DNA of 64,000 nt from Epiperipatus broadwayi (GCA_028023455.1 JAQFVV010000030.1:8646876-8710875); one strand, 5' to 3'. Shown: positions 1 to 13,375, counted from the first letter of the stretch. A program made the numbers and translations. The notes: a model not told the origin generated them from the sequence alone.

Positions 1-1254
1 TTTTTAAAATATCAATCTTTATATCTTTACTTTTTTACAAAAAAAATTACTTTCAAATATTTTTATTTTTTAAAAGTTTTTAAAGTTGTCCATCATGCGA
101 TCTATATATACGTTAAACAGTTTTTAAATTAAGTTTTTTTTCTTTTTAATAAATCAATTTTTATTTATGACCTTTTATTTTAATTTTAAAATAATGTGAC
201 GGAAATATTATATTCCGTTACAATATATACTATTTAAAACAAAATATTAGGTACTTGTCTTTCTTACAAGTATACTTAATGATGTAGTGAGTGGCATAGT
301 ATCCTTTCTGCCTACTGTATTATTTTTTTACTTCCCTTGGTACAAGGTTATACATTAAGATATTTGAATAAGGTTTATCCATAAGTTATATGCAGAATGA
401 AGAAGAACCTTCAATATTTTGAGAGTATTATTCTTGCTAGACAAATGTTATCTGAAGTATTCAGATACTTGAGTACTTTATATTTTCATTTATTTTAAAA
501 ATAAGTCATGAGATTATAACATGTAAGAAGATAAGAATATCTTATATATAAAACCCTAAGTTGTTATTTCATTTAATGGTATTTAAATGTTAAGCAAAAT
601 AATTATTTATTGTATCAAGTATGAATAAAAACCTTGAGATTTGAATTAAAATAATCTTAAGATTTGATTTAGATAGGAACCTGAAGTTTAGATTCAATTA
701 AAAACCTGAGACGTTTATTACTTATGTTTGGGTTATAAGATATTTTGTCTATAAGAGAATTCATACTCCGAGGTGTAAAAAAATCCAGTTATTGTGGTGT
801 TAGACATTGTGTAGAGCTGTAGGTTGTTCAGTTCTTTCACACCTCCATGTGGTACCCTTGTGACTGAGATTAGAGGGGAAACAGTTCTTGGCAATCAACA
901 TGGTGGTGGGTCTAAATAAGGTTACAGGTTGCAATTCTTTGGTGCTTCAACTTTGGGATTAGATTTATTGGATAGTTGTGTGACCGAAAGCCACAGGATT
1001 ATGGGTCTTTAGCAGTCAATGTATTGGTGGACCGAATAGTAAAAGTTACAATATATATATATATAAACACACAAAATATAGGAAAGCAACTATATTGCAA
1101 ATTTAATTTTTACCAGTAAATATTACTGCAAAAAACAAAAAAAAAATCCAAATTATTATATCAAGTGTTTACACTATTAAAATATATTATTTGTAATTGT
1201 GATGTTTAAATAAGATTTTAATTTTTATAATTAAATTATAAAAATTAATTAGGA
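1..1254. other. Sequence beyond the last visible exon; no gene seen
   Basis: AT-rich, non-coding in all frames. A patch at about 780-1050 is richer in G and C and looks like part of a dispersed repeat, but I do not recognise it. On the minus strand I looked for an exon that would extend the knuckle protein beyond its apparent stop, with the RLKYAPP-like tail I recall from vertebrate relatives, and saw none. If the gene has one more exon, it is probably left of the window. Confidence 0.5.
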
Positions 1255-2507
1255 TTAAAGTTTACCTCCTTTTGAGATCTCTTCCATAGTATGTTCTTTA
1301 CATTCATTACCACGATGACCTACACCACCACAGTTATAACATGTATGAGTTCGAATTTTTAAATTATTACCATTATTACTGTTGTTACTATTATGATTCA
1401 CTAATGGATTTTGTGAATAATTAGTATGGTAATTAATTTTAGGACAGTTGATGAAAGTGTGATTGGCTTGTGGTGTTGGAGGTGCTGGATTGGTTAACAT
1501 AGGAAAATTACCTGGATGACTATTATAAATAATATCAGGAGAAATACCGTTTGTATAAGTAGCAGCTGGAATTTGATTACCAAATGGTATATTGGAAAGA
1601 GATGGATTAATAAATCCATTTGGGGCTGAATGAGGAAATATTCCATAACCAAAAACCGGTCCTCCAACAGGATGTGGTACAAAACCCAAGTTATATATAT
1701 TTCCTGAACTGCTGTTATTACAATTGCAACCACAGGAAGTACAATTTCCAGCATTAGTTGAAGACGGTCCTTGTGCGTGACCAGGTGATATATTATGAGG
1801 CATATGTTGTCCTTGAGACAGTGCTGGAAGAAAGGCAGGAGCAGAATAAGTAACAGTAGTAGGTGTATTATGAGCTCCAGCAATGGTCTGATAAGTAACT
1901 GGTGAATAAACTGGTGTAGGAGCATCATTAGTCAATACAGTAGTAGGCACAGAAGCTGGAGATGGATACATAAGACTAGCTACACACACTTTATTATTTA
2001 TTGTACTTAAATCAGCAGATTGAGAAGTTGAACATCTATTATGACCTGATGAGTTTACCACAAGACTAGAAGGCCGCACAGGGACAACTGTAGAAGAAAT
2101 AGTTGCAGATGTATTTGATGCCATGGTTTTAAAAACAGTGCCTACATCTACATTTGTTATATTTGTAGAACTCACTACAGTACTCATTGTTGCACTTAAG
2201 ACATTGGTTGTCATAGTCGTAGTGTCATTCCTAATTCCTCCATTCGATGTAACAACAGGAGCAGGACATGAAGATAATCTAGATAATTGATGGTTTCCTA
2301 AATTAGGTTTTGATTTTGCTGAATGAGATTTATCATATCGTTGATGAGATGTTGACATTTCAAAAGAAACAAAATTATTTCTACATGAATATGATCCCCG
2401 ACCAGAAGTTAATCTTCCATTATTATTTTTAAGATTTGTAGTAGAACAAGAATCTTGATTACTTTTGTTTTCTTCTGTACATGATTTGCCAACAGCTTTC
2501 AATTTTT
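1255..2507 (-). CDS. ZCCHC14/ZCCHC2-like zinc-knuckle protein, last visible coding exon
   Basis: This exon encodes about 416 residues rich in Ser, Thr, Asn and Pro, followed by a stop at 1255-1257. Near the C-terminus is a CCHC zinc knuckle with spacing C-x2-C-x4-H-x4-C (CYNCGGVGHRGNEC). Its position at the extreme C-terminus after a long low-complexity region, followed by CK and a Met, is what I recall of ZCCHC14 and ZCCHC2. Upstream is a second Cys cluster (CTSCGCNC). The acceptor is a T-rich tract ending TTTAG at 2509-2508. The exon opens with the last two bases of a codon, which matches the single base left by exon 16450-16131. The knuckle suggests RNA or nucleic-acid binding; that is inference from the fold. 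A strong donor-like site lies seven codons after the last knuckle Cys (GGAG then GTAAAC, border 1266/1265), so the visible stop may be intron read-through. Family assignment is from motif and layout, not alignment. Confidence 0.8.
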
Positions 2508-4830
2508 CTAAAAAAAAAAAAAAATTGAAAAATTTGAATATCAGATCACAAACAATATAAGACTAGTCATAATAATATTGATAAAAAACTTATTCAGCAG
2601 ACAAAAAAATTAAAAACAATTATCTGTGGGATTTTTTATCAAATTATTTATTTATTTAAAAAAAAAACTAAAAGTTTTTGTTCTATCTAATTTGCCTAAG
2701 TATATATTTTGATAAGTGCTGGTGCAAATACAAAATATTTTAGTAATTACCAACTAATTCTTTTATGCTAATGTAAATATGATTACTTTACTGATTAAAG
2801 CTCCTTAAACAGTACAACCTAGAAAATATAATAGATTCTAATAAATAAGTTATGTAGAAAATATTCACAAATCATACAGTGTACTCTTCATTGATTTAAA
2901 ATCTATGTATAAGATTAATTACGATTCAATGCAAACAGTGAAACCATCTCTTAATCATTATACATGCATTTCAAATATCAAACTACTATTCCTATATAAC
3001 AGATGAGTCAGAAACCCTCAACATCTGATTTCTACAAAAATTCTGTCAATTTTTATATTTACACAGTATGTATTATAAATATGATTTCTAAAAAATAATC
3101 AACTACATACATGATATTTAACCTATTGTTGTAATGCTAAACACACACGACGAAGAACAGGCAGATGTATTTAAATCTCAATTTAATCTTAAATGCATAC
3201 ATAATATTTCTGTAATTTCAACTACATCATTTTCATGCAAAGTAGGGACTGGTTTCTATGCACTTTTAACACTTTGTGGGTAGTGCAATCAAATATATGA
3301 CCAAAGACAGGTGAAAAAAGATGTATGATCCACATTTCATGCTGTACCAGCACTCATCAGTTGGCTCAGATCACAATCACTTACATATATCTTTATCATT
3401 GTTCAATATATATAGATTGCCAATTACTAGTTTAATTGATGTGTCAAACTAACTGTCTTCATAACTTTGACACAACCACTTAGTGGAAGTATAGCTAATT
3501 ATTAGTTTAACTGATGTGTCAAACTAACTGTGCTCATAGCTGACACAAACCAGTGGTTTGTATCATAGTTATGAAAGCAATTAGTTTGACACATCAATTA
3601 AACTGTAATAATTGACTATCTATATTGTGCCATCTGGGATGTTCCTACCATCCATGATTATATAATTATAATCTTTAAAAAATTTTTTTCCTTAAATGTC
3701 AGCCTGTTACTTTATTTTGAGATTATTAATCATTAAAACTGCCAATTGATAACCTTTCACTTTATTTGGAAAATATCTTTTTAGACTAATATTTAGTCCG
3801 TATTTATTTTATTACTTTTAGAAAGTAGTTCACCAGTAAATTCTTTGAGGGATCCAAAGCTACTTATAATTAAAAAGGAGGAACCGATAACAGTATATAC
3901 ATCTTATAAACACTTTAAAGGATATTATTTCATTAAATACTAATTATTTGTATACTAATAAATGATTGATATGTCTTATGTTGCATGTGCTAATTTATAT
4001 ATATATATGTATTACTGTATGTTTAAAATTTTATTATTATAACAATTGTTTGAAGAAAGGTAACGAGCGAAATCCTCAAACAAAATTGGATAGCAACACG
4101 AGAAAAAACATCACATATTTTTTTGAAAATGATATAGAAGTATGTATCAATTAAGTAGTTCTTTATTATTCTTTTATATTATTATTTTTTATTCTTCCTT
4201 GGATTGTATGTTTAGTACTTTTCTTAACCATCTGGAAAAACTACATTTCGTTCAATATATTTTATTTAGAAGCAATGTACGTATTTATAAAATCGATTAT
4301 AAAAAACAGTATAATATAAAGTGCTAAAAACAAATGACATTGACGTCTATTCTGTGGACCAGGATGTAGATTAAAGTCACATAACAGAATCATAATTTCT
4401 ATCGCATTGCAAAATTTGTCCTCGCTTTTATCAAAAATGTTTATCAATATTATTGTTCAAATTTAAATTAAGCACATGTATAAATATAAATATATGCATA
4501 ACAGAAATAATATACCCATCATCATAAACAAAATAAAACACCAGCTTCATAAAAGAAACTAAATTAAATTTCGACATTTACAATATTTTTGTATTTTCCC
4601 AATTGAACATATATTGGCACATACATGGTCTTGGATAGAGAAAAAAAAGGTACAAAGAAAAAAAATTAAGGCTCTCACATGACAATGGCAAAAAATCCCG
4701 TAAGACAACCTAGTATGATTATACATAATATATGGAAACCACTAATCAACTTTGCTTTTAGGAAAAAATGGAGAAATCAAGAGGAATGTCATAGATAAGT
4801 ATGTGACATTTATACTGATTGGTGCCTTTG
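2508..4830. other. Start of the 13.6 kb intron; no gene
   Basis: The intron runs from 2508 to 16130. This first part has only short, low-complexity open frames and one foldback element at 3419-3618. At about 3300-3400 is a fragment (around ATGCTGTACCAGCACTCATC) that also occurs in the large foldback at 29.1-29.7 kb. Confidence 0.5.
3419..3618. repeat. Small foldback element with a duplicated arm
   Basis: The motif TGATGTGTCAAACTAACTGT appears twice in direct orientation at about 3438 and 3510. A close variant appears inverted near 3575-3600 (AATTAGTTTGACACATCA). The inner pair flanks a short ACCAGTGGTT centre. This is a partly duplicated palindrome like a non-autonomous foldback or MITE. I cannot assign a superfamily. 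Confidence 0.65.
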
Positions 4831-4837
4831 GCAGGAT

Positions 4838-5010
4838 GGCTCAGTTGGTTACAGCATTACCTTAAAATTCAATACTCAAGGATCTAAGGATCCAGGTTCG
4901 AATCCCATGCTAGTACTGTCACTGGTTAGGTCAGCAATACCTGAAGAGGGGAGAATAATACTTCTCGAAATGTTGTGCATATACTAACATGTATGATGTG
5001 CTATTACTAA
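4838..5010 (+). mobile_element. tRNA-derived SINE
   Basis: An RNA polymerase III promoter is visible. The A box is TGGCTCAGTTGG (about 4857) and the B box is GGTTCGAATCC (about 4893), at tRNA-like spacing. After the tRNA-related head comes a non-tRNA body that includes CTTCTCGAAATGTTGTGCAT. Such a head plus an unrelated body is a SINE rather than a working tRNA: the stems do not fold cleanly and no coherent anticodon arm is seen. The 3' limit is estimated. Confidence 0.65.
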
Positions 5011-5189
5011 CAGTTGAAATTTTTCTAAGGACATTTTATTAGGTGATAGAAATAGTCCAGTATAAAAATACAATTAGAACACCATCATCACAATCCTTCA
5101 GGAAAACACTAAATGGTTAATGTATGTTTTAAGAAGTTCATATTTAGGGAGTAGAATAAAAAATCTATGATTTTGGAGATTTGTATTGG

Positions 5190-7785
5190 GTTTTTGAATG
5201 TTGGAGTTTGTTTAGCAATACTTTCAGTTTTAATGATGGATGAAAGGTTTTGTCATTGGCTTGAGAATACAATGTTGTCATGCAACTCCAGGTGTGTTCT
5301 ATCTCAGGCATTGCTCAAACCCATTTTCCGATTTCTGTATTTCCTATTGCTATCATAGTGCAGTTAATATAGTCCTGCCATGACCCCCGGCATCTAAGTA
5401 GTCTCCAAGAAAAAAAGCAAGACACACCTCTGTATTTTCCAGTCCCTAAGACTCAAAGAAGCAGGGCTTTGCAAAGATGTCTGCATTATTTTTATTTTGG
5501 ACTGGGTAGCTTAGTGTCTAAATTGAGGAAACTCCTTTGGTGTTCATGCTGCATTGTGTACTTATAGTCTAGTAGCTGAATTCTTTATCTATCTCCGAAT
5601 TGCAGGTCACTATTTATTCTGGTAGCTGTCAGATGCCTGACAAATCTCTAAAAAAATTAATGAGTATATAGTTTGAGGTATGAACTTTGTGTTAATTATA
5701 AGTGTATATTATTAGATTGATTCATTTTTTTCTTTTTTCCCCATGAGGGATGAGATATGTACATATATAAAAATTGAAAAAAAAAAAAAAGAAATTAACA
5801 AAGTTTTTTCTAGATATTTTCTATATTACATCTTTTCAACATATATGTATTCAAGTGTATTAGTGTTATGAGATGGAGTGGAGGGTCATGTGAAAGTCTG
5901 TGCTCATATACCCTATATATTACATATATAGATACAGATATATAATAAGCCTGTATTTCAATTATTAAATAGAGATATTGGTAATTATAGAATTGCACTC
6001 CATTATAATTAGAATAAGATTTTATTCTAAATTAAATACTTTGATAAAATCTTACTAAATTGTTTTTGGAAGATTTAAGGTGTCTTTAACTTTTGTTAGA
6101 CAAGATAAATAATTTACTTGTTTTTCCAAATTCCACAATATACTATAAAAAGGTGGATTTGAATCATTCAGAAACTTGTTTCAGCAATATGATTATGAAG
6201 TTATAATTGAAGGCAAGAGACAGTGTATCTACCTGCTGCTACTAGTGTGATAATGGTAGTTTGAATTCACATGAAAGCAAGACCCAGCTTTTATGTGGTT
6301 CATAGCTGATATATAATGTGTATTGGAGAGCATGGTTGAAGCCTACCAAATTATACTGAATGGAACTGACAAATGTCAAGTTAGCTGATATATACCTTTC
6401 CCAGAAATGCCAATGGGATCTTATACTACTCCATTATGGACATGATTATAATGGAGCAGCTTACCAAAAAATTCCATCACTTGCTGGAAGAATTTCCATA
6501 CTATGACTTTATAAGTATGGTGATTAATCTACATGCAAAGAAGCTCAAACATATAATTACTCCCATTAAAATATATATAGTGTGTACAGCTGGTGAATAA
6601 AATGTGTTATATATTGAGTATGCAATTATTTTAAAGATTTTGTAGTTAAAATCTTTAAATTACAAATTTAAATTAGAAGTAAATAAAAAGTTGTGGTCAT
6701 GTGAAGTTTATTGGCTTAAATAAGTTTTGCTTGAATTATACATCTGAAATCAAATTGATTTCTAGCTTGTATATTACTTTTGAAATTAAAAAAAAAGATA
6801 AACTCAGAAATCTTATTATAAATGAAGAAACCAAAAGCCAAAGTTCTTTTTTTTTTTTAAAAAAAAAAAAATGTTCCAAACTGAATCTCATAATTTTTTT
6901 TTTTTTTAAAAACAGAATTTTTTTTTTACATACTATTAAAAATAATGAATTAATTAATAACTTTGATTCATACTATTTTATTTTTATACACACATACATG
7001 TGAATTTTAAGTATATTTTTAACATTGAATTAATTGTCTTGCGAAAATATAATATGGTTTAATAAATTTATTATTTTTTGATAAGTAAAATATCCATGGA
7101 TATAAATACCAGTGTGTGCACATATGTTAAAATACATCATTTATGTTTTATTAAAATGAATTTTTTTATTAGTTTATGACAAAACTAATATGCTAGTTTT
7201 ATATTTCCATATCATATGTCTGTGTGTGGATATATAGCTGTAAATTGCAATGTGATAGCATATATTTTTGTAATAATGTAATAGCATATTTTTTTTGTAT
7301 TATTTTAATCAAAATCAAAAAGCCAAATTTATATTTATAGAGTACTTGGCTGACCTTAATTTCATTTAATTATAGTTTCAAATTAATAAATTGATATTTC
7401 ATTTTATTAAATTATTCCAGTGACTTTAATCCTAGACTAGCTTTAAAACATTGTTAGTATTATATCTTGTACAGAGTAACAGTTTAGAACTCTTGCTCAT
7501 TGAACTGTATTGCAGTCCTATTTGGAAGTAGCTAAATAACTAGCCTGGTATATAGAACCCATTCCAAATCCAGTCACAAGGTTGACTGATTTTATTTTTT
7601 GATCATTCATGATGGTGAATGATAATTATTTATCTCTGTAATGCTGGTGAACTTATAGTTAGTCTTAGTTCCTTGTTGATCTCATGCTCATTAGTTTTGT
7701 CATATTTCTTTTTAATTTTATAGTTTGTCATTGACTTGGGAATAATGATGATTTTCCATCACCACAGGTGACTGTAGCATTACAA
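5190..7785. repeat. Tandem duplication, copy 1
   Basis: This 2.6 kb segment matches 7795-10990 in the same order and orientation. Landmarks are TGTCATTGGCTTGA (about 5250 and 7822), CTTAGTGTCTAAATTGAGG (about 5510 and 8089), ATTCACATGAAAGCAA (about 6263 and 8904) and TAATGCTGGTGA (about 7640 and 10870). Divergence is substantial, so the duplication is old. No coding capacity was recognised. Confidence 0.8.
5815..5985 (-). repeat. Fragment of the 29-kb foldback family
   Basis: The stretch from TTTTCAACATATATGTATTC to GCCTGTATTTCA closely matches the right arm of the foldback at 29.07-29.71 kb, including GAAAGTCTGTGCTCATATA. The equivalent place in the second tandem copy (about 8440-8600) lacks it. 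It therefore probably landed after the duplication, or was lost from copy 2. Confidence 0.7.
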
Positions 7786-7794
7786 GCTATATAC

Positions 7795-10700
7795 CTTTAG
7801 TTTGATGATGGATGGTTTTGTCATTGGCTTGATATAATGTTTTCATGCAACTCCAGGGAGTGTTGTATCATAGACATTGCTTCAATCTACTTTCTGATTT
7901 CCTATTGTTTTCATGGTTCAGTTAACAGTCCTGCTATGATTCCAGCCTCTAAGTCTCCAAGAAAAGGAGCAAGGCATATTTCAGTATTTTTCAGCTCCTA
8001 AGATTTAAAGGAGCCGGGCTTTGCAAAAATTTTTGATTTCTATTTTGTATCAAGGGTTTTATAAAGTTGTAATAATTATATTTAATAACTTAGTGTCTAA
8101 ATTGAGGTAGCTCTCTTGGTATTCATGCTTCATTGTGTACTTGTAGTCCAGTGGTTGAATTCTTTATTTATCTTTGTGTCACTATTCATTCCTCTAATTT
8201 GTCAGATGCCTGTTCTCTAAAAAAAATTGATGAGCACATAGTTTGAGGTATAAACTTTGTTTTGACTATACAAGTATATTATGTAAAATATTGTTAGGTG
8301 GGTGTTTCATTTCTCTTTTCCTTTTCCCCATGACAAGGGATATAAGACAGACATGTGTCTCATGGCATACAATAACAGTAGTGTTTGTGCATATACATAT
8401 AAAAATTGAAAGGAAAAGGAGAAATAAACACAAATAAAATTATTTATAGATATTTATTATATTATACTGAAATAACAGTTAAAAGTTAAATATTTTCAGA
8501 ATTAAAATTATTTTAAATCAAGCACTTAAAAATTTATTTAATGTTTTATATAATTTCTGATTTTGAAATCTAAAACAAACAAGATTTTATGTTATAATAG
8601 ATTGGTAATTATAAAATTACAATCTATTTTTAATTAGATTAAATTTGTTTTTTAATTAAATAAGTTAATAAAATCCTGCAAAGTTGTTTTTGAAAGGAAT
8701 AAGATGAATGAAGTCATTAACTTTTTTCAGTCAAGATAAAGAAAGAATTTACACCACTGGTGTTGTTTTATAATTCCACCAGAGTATAAAAATGTAGATC
8801 TAAAAGATCATTAGATTGGACTTGTAACACTTTTACGGGATATTATGAAATCATAACTGAAGGTAAAAAATAATTACTGCTAATGTCACAATGGTATAGT
8901 TTAAATTCACATGAAAGCAATGGCAGTTTTTTTGTGCTTCATAGCCCATATAATACTAGATGGAATTCCTGAAGTTTACCAAACTATGGTGACTAAATGT
9001 CAACAGTTATCAGATTTATATCTTTCCAGAAGATGCCAAAGGCCAGTCTATTGTTTTAGAACAGACCAGCTTACCAAGATATTCTAGTTAATAGTCAGCT
9101 TACTGAAAAAAGTATTATGCTATAGTTTATACATATGCAATTTTATTTAATATGAAAGGAAGCACAAAGTTTCTGTGGTCATATATATAAAGCAGAACAG
9201 ATATTAGTTAACAATATCTATTAAAAATTATGATTATGTTAAAAGACTTAGCTGTAAAGTTAAATATTTAAGTTATTAATTTTGAAAGTAAATAACTGGT
9301 AACTACATAAGCCAATTTTAAAATAATAGTAGTAAATCCCTGATAACATTTATAAAGAATTTATTCCACTTATGATTAATTAAATATTGTAAAGGAAAAA
9401 AAACCCATTTTCTAGTAACCTTTTAAAAGATATTTATAATTAAAAGTAACTTAAAAAAAACCTTTATGAAGAACTGTCAGAGAATATATATAAACAATAC
9501 AAGCATAAAGTTAAACTAGTCAATAATCAAAATTACCCAAAATTCATAACTCGATCAGACTAGCCAAGAAAATAAACTTTAAAACACTACTGATAGTTTG
9601 ACTGCTACAAGCAAACTTTTCAAATGTAAAAAACTACAAAATAACCTATTTAAAGTGAAAACTACCCATAATTCCACTTATTTCAATGCACCCTTAATAT
9701 TAAAAGAACTTTTAAATAAGTTAATTGCTTGAGAATCATACATTTTTAATAATAAAGATTCTTTAATTTTTCTTTTATTTTATTTCTCTCAAAGAAGACA
9801 ACCTTAGCTTCATCAAAATTAATAGTATGGCCTGTATATTTTTCATGGATATACAAAACAGAACTAAGATATTTAATAAAAAAGACTTTTATTTACCATT
9901 TGAAATATTGAATTAATAACTTTGATTTGTAGGGGGATAATAATATGTACATAGATATAAATTTTATGTATATTTTTCAACAACAAATTGTGTCTTGTGA
10001 AAATATAATAGGATTTAATAAGTTTATTTTTTTTTTATAAATATCAGTGCACACACATTTGAATGTCAGGTAGACCCACATATATGTTAAATCAATCATT
10101 ATTTATGAATTATTAAAATGATTTGATTTTTATTTGATTAGTTAATGATAGTTCTACAATGTTAATTTTAAATTATTATATAGCACATGATTGCCTATAC
10201 ATGTTTTATGTAAACCTATTGAGATATATGTAAATTATAATGTAATAGAATATTTTATTATTTTTGTATCCTAATCAAAATCATAATGCTGAATTTAGAT
10301 TTATAGTGTACTTAGCAGACCTTAATTTATTTTTATTGTTATTAATACATTTATATTTCATTAAGTTCTTCCAGTGAATTCATTTAATCCTCACAGTAAG
10401 TTATAGAGCTCTTGCTCACTGAGCTGGATTTGTGCATAATGATCAGTTATTTAAATTGCAGTTTATGTTTAGTGTTATGGACATCTAGTTGATGAAGATT
10501 TCATTACTTCTCTAATGCTATATGGTGCAAAGAAATATCCATTAAAGTCTATACACTACATTTTATAGTTTTTATTATTAGAAATTAATGTTGTAGTTGG
10601 CCAGTACATTAATGGTGCTAAATGACCAGAGGCATTGATGACAATCACTGTTTTAGTATCCCAGCATTATCTTTTTTAATTGTTATCTTTTTATGGATTA

Positions 10701-10990
10701 GCACTTCAACTTGTGCATCCAAATTATTGTGTTGTATTGTTGTCCTAAGTTTAGCAGTGGCTAAATAATTAACCTGGTCAATAGTAGACCCATTCAAAAC
10801 CAGTCATAAGATTGACTGTTGATTCTTTTTTTTGTTGTTGATCATTCATGACAATTTATTCTTCTCTGTAATGCTGGTGAACATATAATTAGTTTATTTC
10901 TGGCTGATCTCTCATGCTCCTTGTATATTTGGATTTGATTGGGGTTAATGATGATGTCTGCCATCACCCTAAGTTTGCAGCAGATTTCGT
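7795..10990. repeat. Tandem duplication, copy 2
   Basis: This is the second copy of the unit described at 5190-7785. The offset between copies is about 2.57-2.6 kb up to position 9070, about 2.96 kb from 9910 on, and about 3.2 kb at the end. The first jump (about 355-390 bp) coincides with a Penelope-like fragment at 9470-9870 that copy 1 lacks. The second falls in 10430-10740. Confidence 0.8.
9470..9870 (-). pseudogene. Penelope-like element 3' fragment
   Basis: On the minus strand a broken frame reads GHTINFDEAKVVFFERN, matching the C-terminal end of the GIY-YIG endonuclease region of Penelope-like retroelements. The motif H-x-NFD, then ERN, is the usual landmark. Related copies lie at 38380-38870 (minus) and 47490-48050 (plus). 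The fragment sits inside copy 2 of the tandem duplication. Frameshifts and stops make it dead. Confidence 0.65.
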
Positions 10991-12950
10991 ACTATTAAAA
11001 ATTTAGACTAATCTTTGACTTGGGATTCATGCCCATCATCCCACCCCTGAGTCTGAACTATTACAGTATATAGAAATTAAAAAGGATTTGTGCTATATAT
11101 GTGTGGGTTGAAAAATACTGCATAAGCACAATGTACAGTAAACAATACATATTTATACCATTCTTATCTGGCAACAAAAGATTCAGAAATGGAATAGTGG
11201 TAATGGAAACTTTTTTTCTTATTATAAAAATTGCAAAAAAATATGAGTGCACTTTGATTAAAACTGTTATCAACTTTGAACCTAAGCAATTTTTTTTAAA
11301 TCTGTAAGTAACAAAAAAAAACAATTATTAGTTAGAACATAAACCAAACAAACACACACAAAGATTTTATATTTAAGGAATCAATAAATAAGAAAACAGA
11401 CAAACATTACCTTATTTAAAAATTAATTTTCATTTTTATTCTACATAAATTAATGTTAATTTTGCTTCGCTTCAATTAAAAAAATTCAAAATTAAATGTT
11501 GTCAAGAATAAACAAGAATAAATAGCTTCTTAATGTTTACTTAGATTAATATTTATATCATATTAAAAAAAAAACACTATGACAACCTGCTGAAAAGTTA
11601 TGTAAAAAGCAGTGAACAAATATTACATAATGCAATAGATCATCCCCTCTTTTGATAATGAATTTGATTACAAAAGATGTTAATCAGATAAAAAGAATCG
11701 GTCAAATAAAAAACTGATAGGAAGATTAGTAGTACTGTAACTCAACAAGATTTTCATTTTTAATATTTCTTTTTTTTAGATATTAATTAAAAATAACATT
11801 GTTCAAATTGAAGGGGGGGGGTTGAATGTAATATGTGATATAGATATATAGTAAAACCGTAAAATATGCTGTATCAATACATATGAATACAATTGTTATT
11901 TAAAAAAAAAATACATAAACAAATAAACAAACAAACAAAAAAAAAAAACTTTGTAAATTTAATACATTTTTCAATATGCAGGCAGCCATTTTACCATCTC
12001 TGAGTGCTATATCCAATTACATTATAAAAAAAAATAATATATAAATAAATTTTACAATATGCCAGCAGTTGTATTTCCATCTTAATAATTATCTCTTTAA
12101 TCCTTCGCACCCCAATTCAGAAGTTTAGATTTTAAACTGAGCTTGCACAGAATCGGTACGTCTTATATTTAAGGGTCTCAGACCATTTGACCCGCCATTT
12201 ATAAATTTTTTTTCTACAATGAAATTTACATTTTTTATGATTTTTTTTTTTTGAAATGCAATTTTTAATTTTTTCACTTTTTTTTAGATTTAGCATTAAT
12301 AAAATGTATGGGCTTTCTCGTGACTTGCTCTGATTGCGATGTATGTATTTCTAAAATTTAGAGTCAACAAAAAGAAGGCTAGAAACTGCATTGACCAAAA
12401 AGAAAAGTTGGTAAAGTCATTTTATTTGCAGGGCAAGAATAGGAATTACATTTAGGGCTTCTTCATGACCGGAGTTTGAACTTGGAATCATAATGTTTAC
12501 GAGTCTCGCCGGCCAGGAATTAATTCTCCCATTAGTGAGTAGTGTTTTTTATTACTTATATTTTTATATAATGAAATATGTGTAGAAAAGCAATAAATAT
12601 GCTGTAGAATTTTAGGCAATTTACATTTCAATGACGATAAAAACATGCATATCCACATTCAGAAAATAATATAACTACATGGTTAGTGCAATAGGCAAGA
12701 TATATCATGATTTTATTTGTATGTTAATTCATTTATTACATGACTACAGTAGCATTGTACTCATTTGTTACAATTTTGTAATAATCTCTTGAACAGAGAC
12801 TTTCAAGCACTCTCAGCTATCGACTATCATATATCATTTCCCATACACATATATATAATATCAGTGCTCATAATAAATGAGTTTATTTTGATGTTTATTG
12901 ATTTAGTTGCAGTTTTTATTCATTTTATCTTAAGAAGTGTTTGTTTGACT
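10991..12950. other. Intron stretch without a recognised gene
   Basis: Two overlapping opposite-strand open frames at 11061-11324 are low-complexity and have no recognisable motif. A run of nine G at 11813-11821 is unusual in this AT-rich context. From about 12100 the sequence looks like old repeat. Nothing here supports a gene. Confidence 0.45.
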
Positions 12951-12954
12951 TTTT

Positions 12955-13255
12955 TTTTTGAGTACACTTTTTACTTGAAAAGAACACATATTTTAGGTTA
13001 CATCTCTTTTTTTCAATAATATAATAATTAATATATAATAATACATTACAATTTACTAAAGTTCTCTTTGCATAATATCTTATAAACTGTTCTTACTGTT
13101 TGATATTCATTTTTTTTTTAGTACGCTTTTTACTTGAAAAGAATATACATTTTAGGTCATACCCCATTTTTCAACACTATAATAATTAATATATAATAAT
13201 AATACACTAAAATTTACTAAAGCTCTCTTTGCACAATATCTCGTAAACTATTCGT
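12955..13255. repeat. Two-copy tandem repeat of about 165-180 bp
   Basis: The series TTTTTACTTGAAAAGAA, then ATAATTAATATATAATAAT, then TTTACTAAAG(T/C)TCTCTTTGC, occurs first at about 12968-13070 and again at about 13128-13230. Order and spacing are similar. It lies just upstream of the Helitron-like terminus and may be part of that element. Confidence 0.7.
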
Positions 13256-13325
13256 ATTGTTATTTACCTCCCACTAAAAAACCAAACATATTTCTAACAG
13301 ATACTGTGCATGGAAGGACAACCAA

Positions 13326-13375
13326 ACATTTCTAGCAGATATCCTGATACGAAAAAACAGGATCTGGGTCAGCTA
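13326..13375 (+). mobile_element. Probable Helitron 3' terminus
   Basis: The sequence has a short hairpin, ATCCTG then a 10-base loop then CAGGAT. About nine bases later comes CTAGT. A hairpin roughly 10 bases before CTRR, followed by a host T, is the diagnostic 3' end of Helitrons. The 5' end (TC after A) was not located and no Rep/helicase coding was seen, so this would be a non-autonomous copy. The stem is only six base pairs, so chance is possible. Confidence 0.4.

Noticed and set aside
1494-1928. A 144-codon Leu/Ile-rich minus-strand frame
   Set aside because: It overlaps the zinc-knuckle exon in another frame and has no independent support.
4838-4912. A functional tRNA gene
   Set aside because: A and B boxes are present, but the acceptor and anticodon stems do not form and an unrelated body follows; it is a SINE head.
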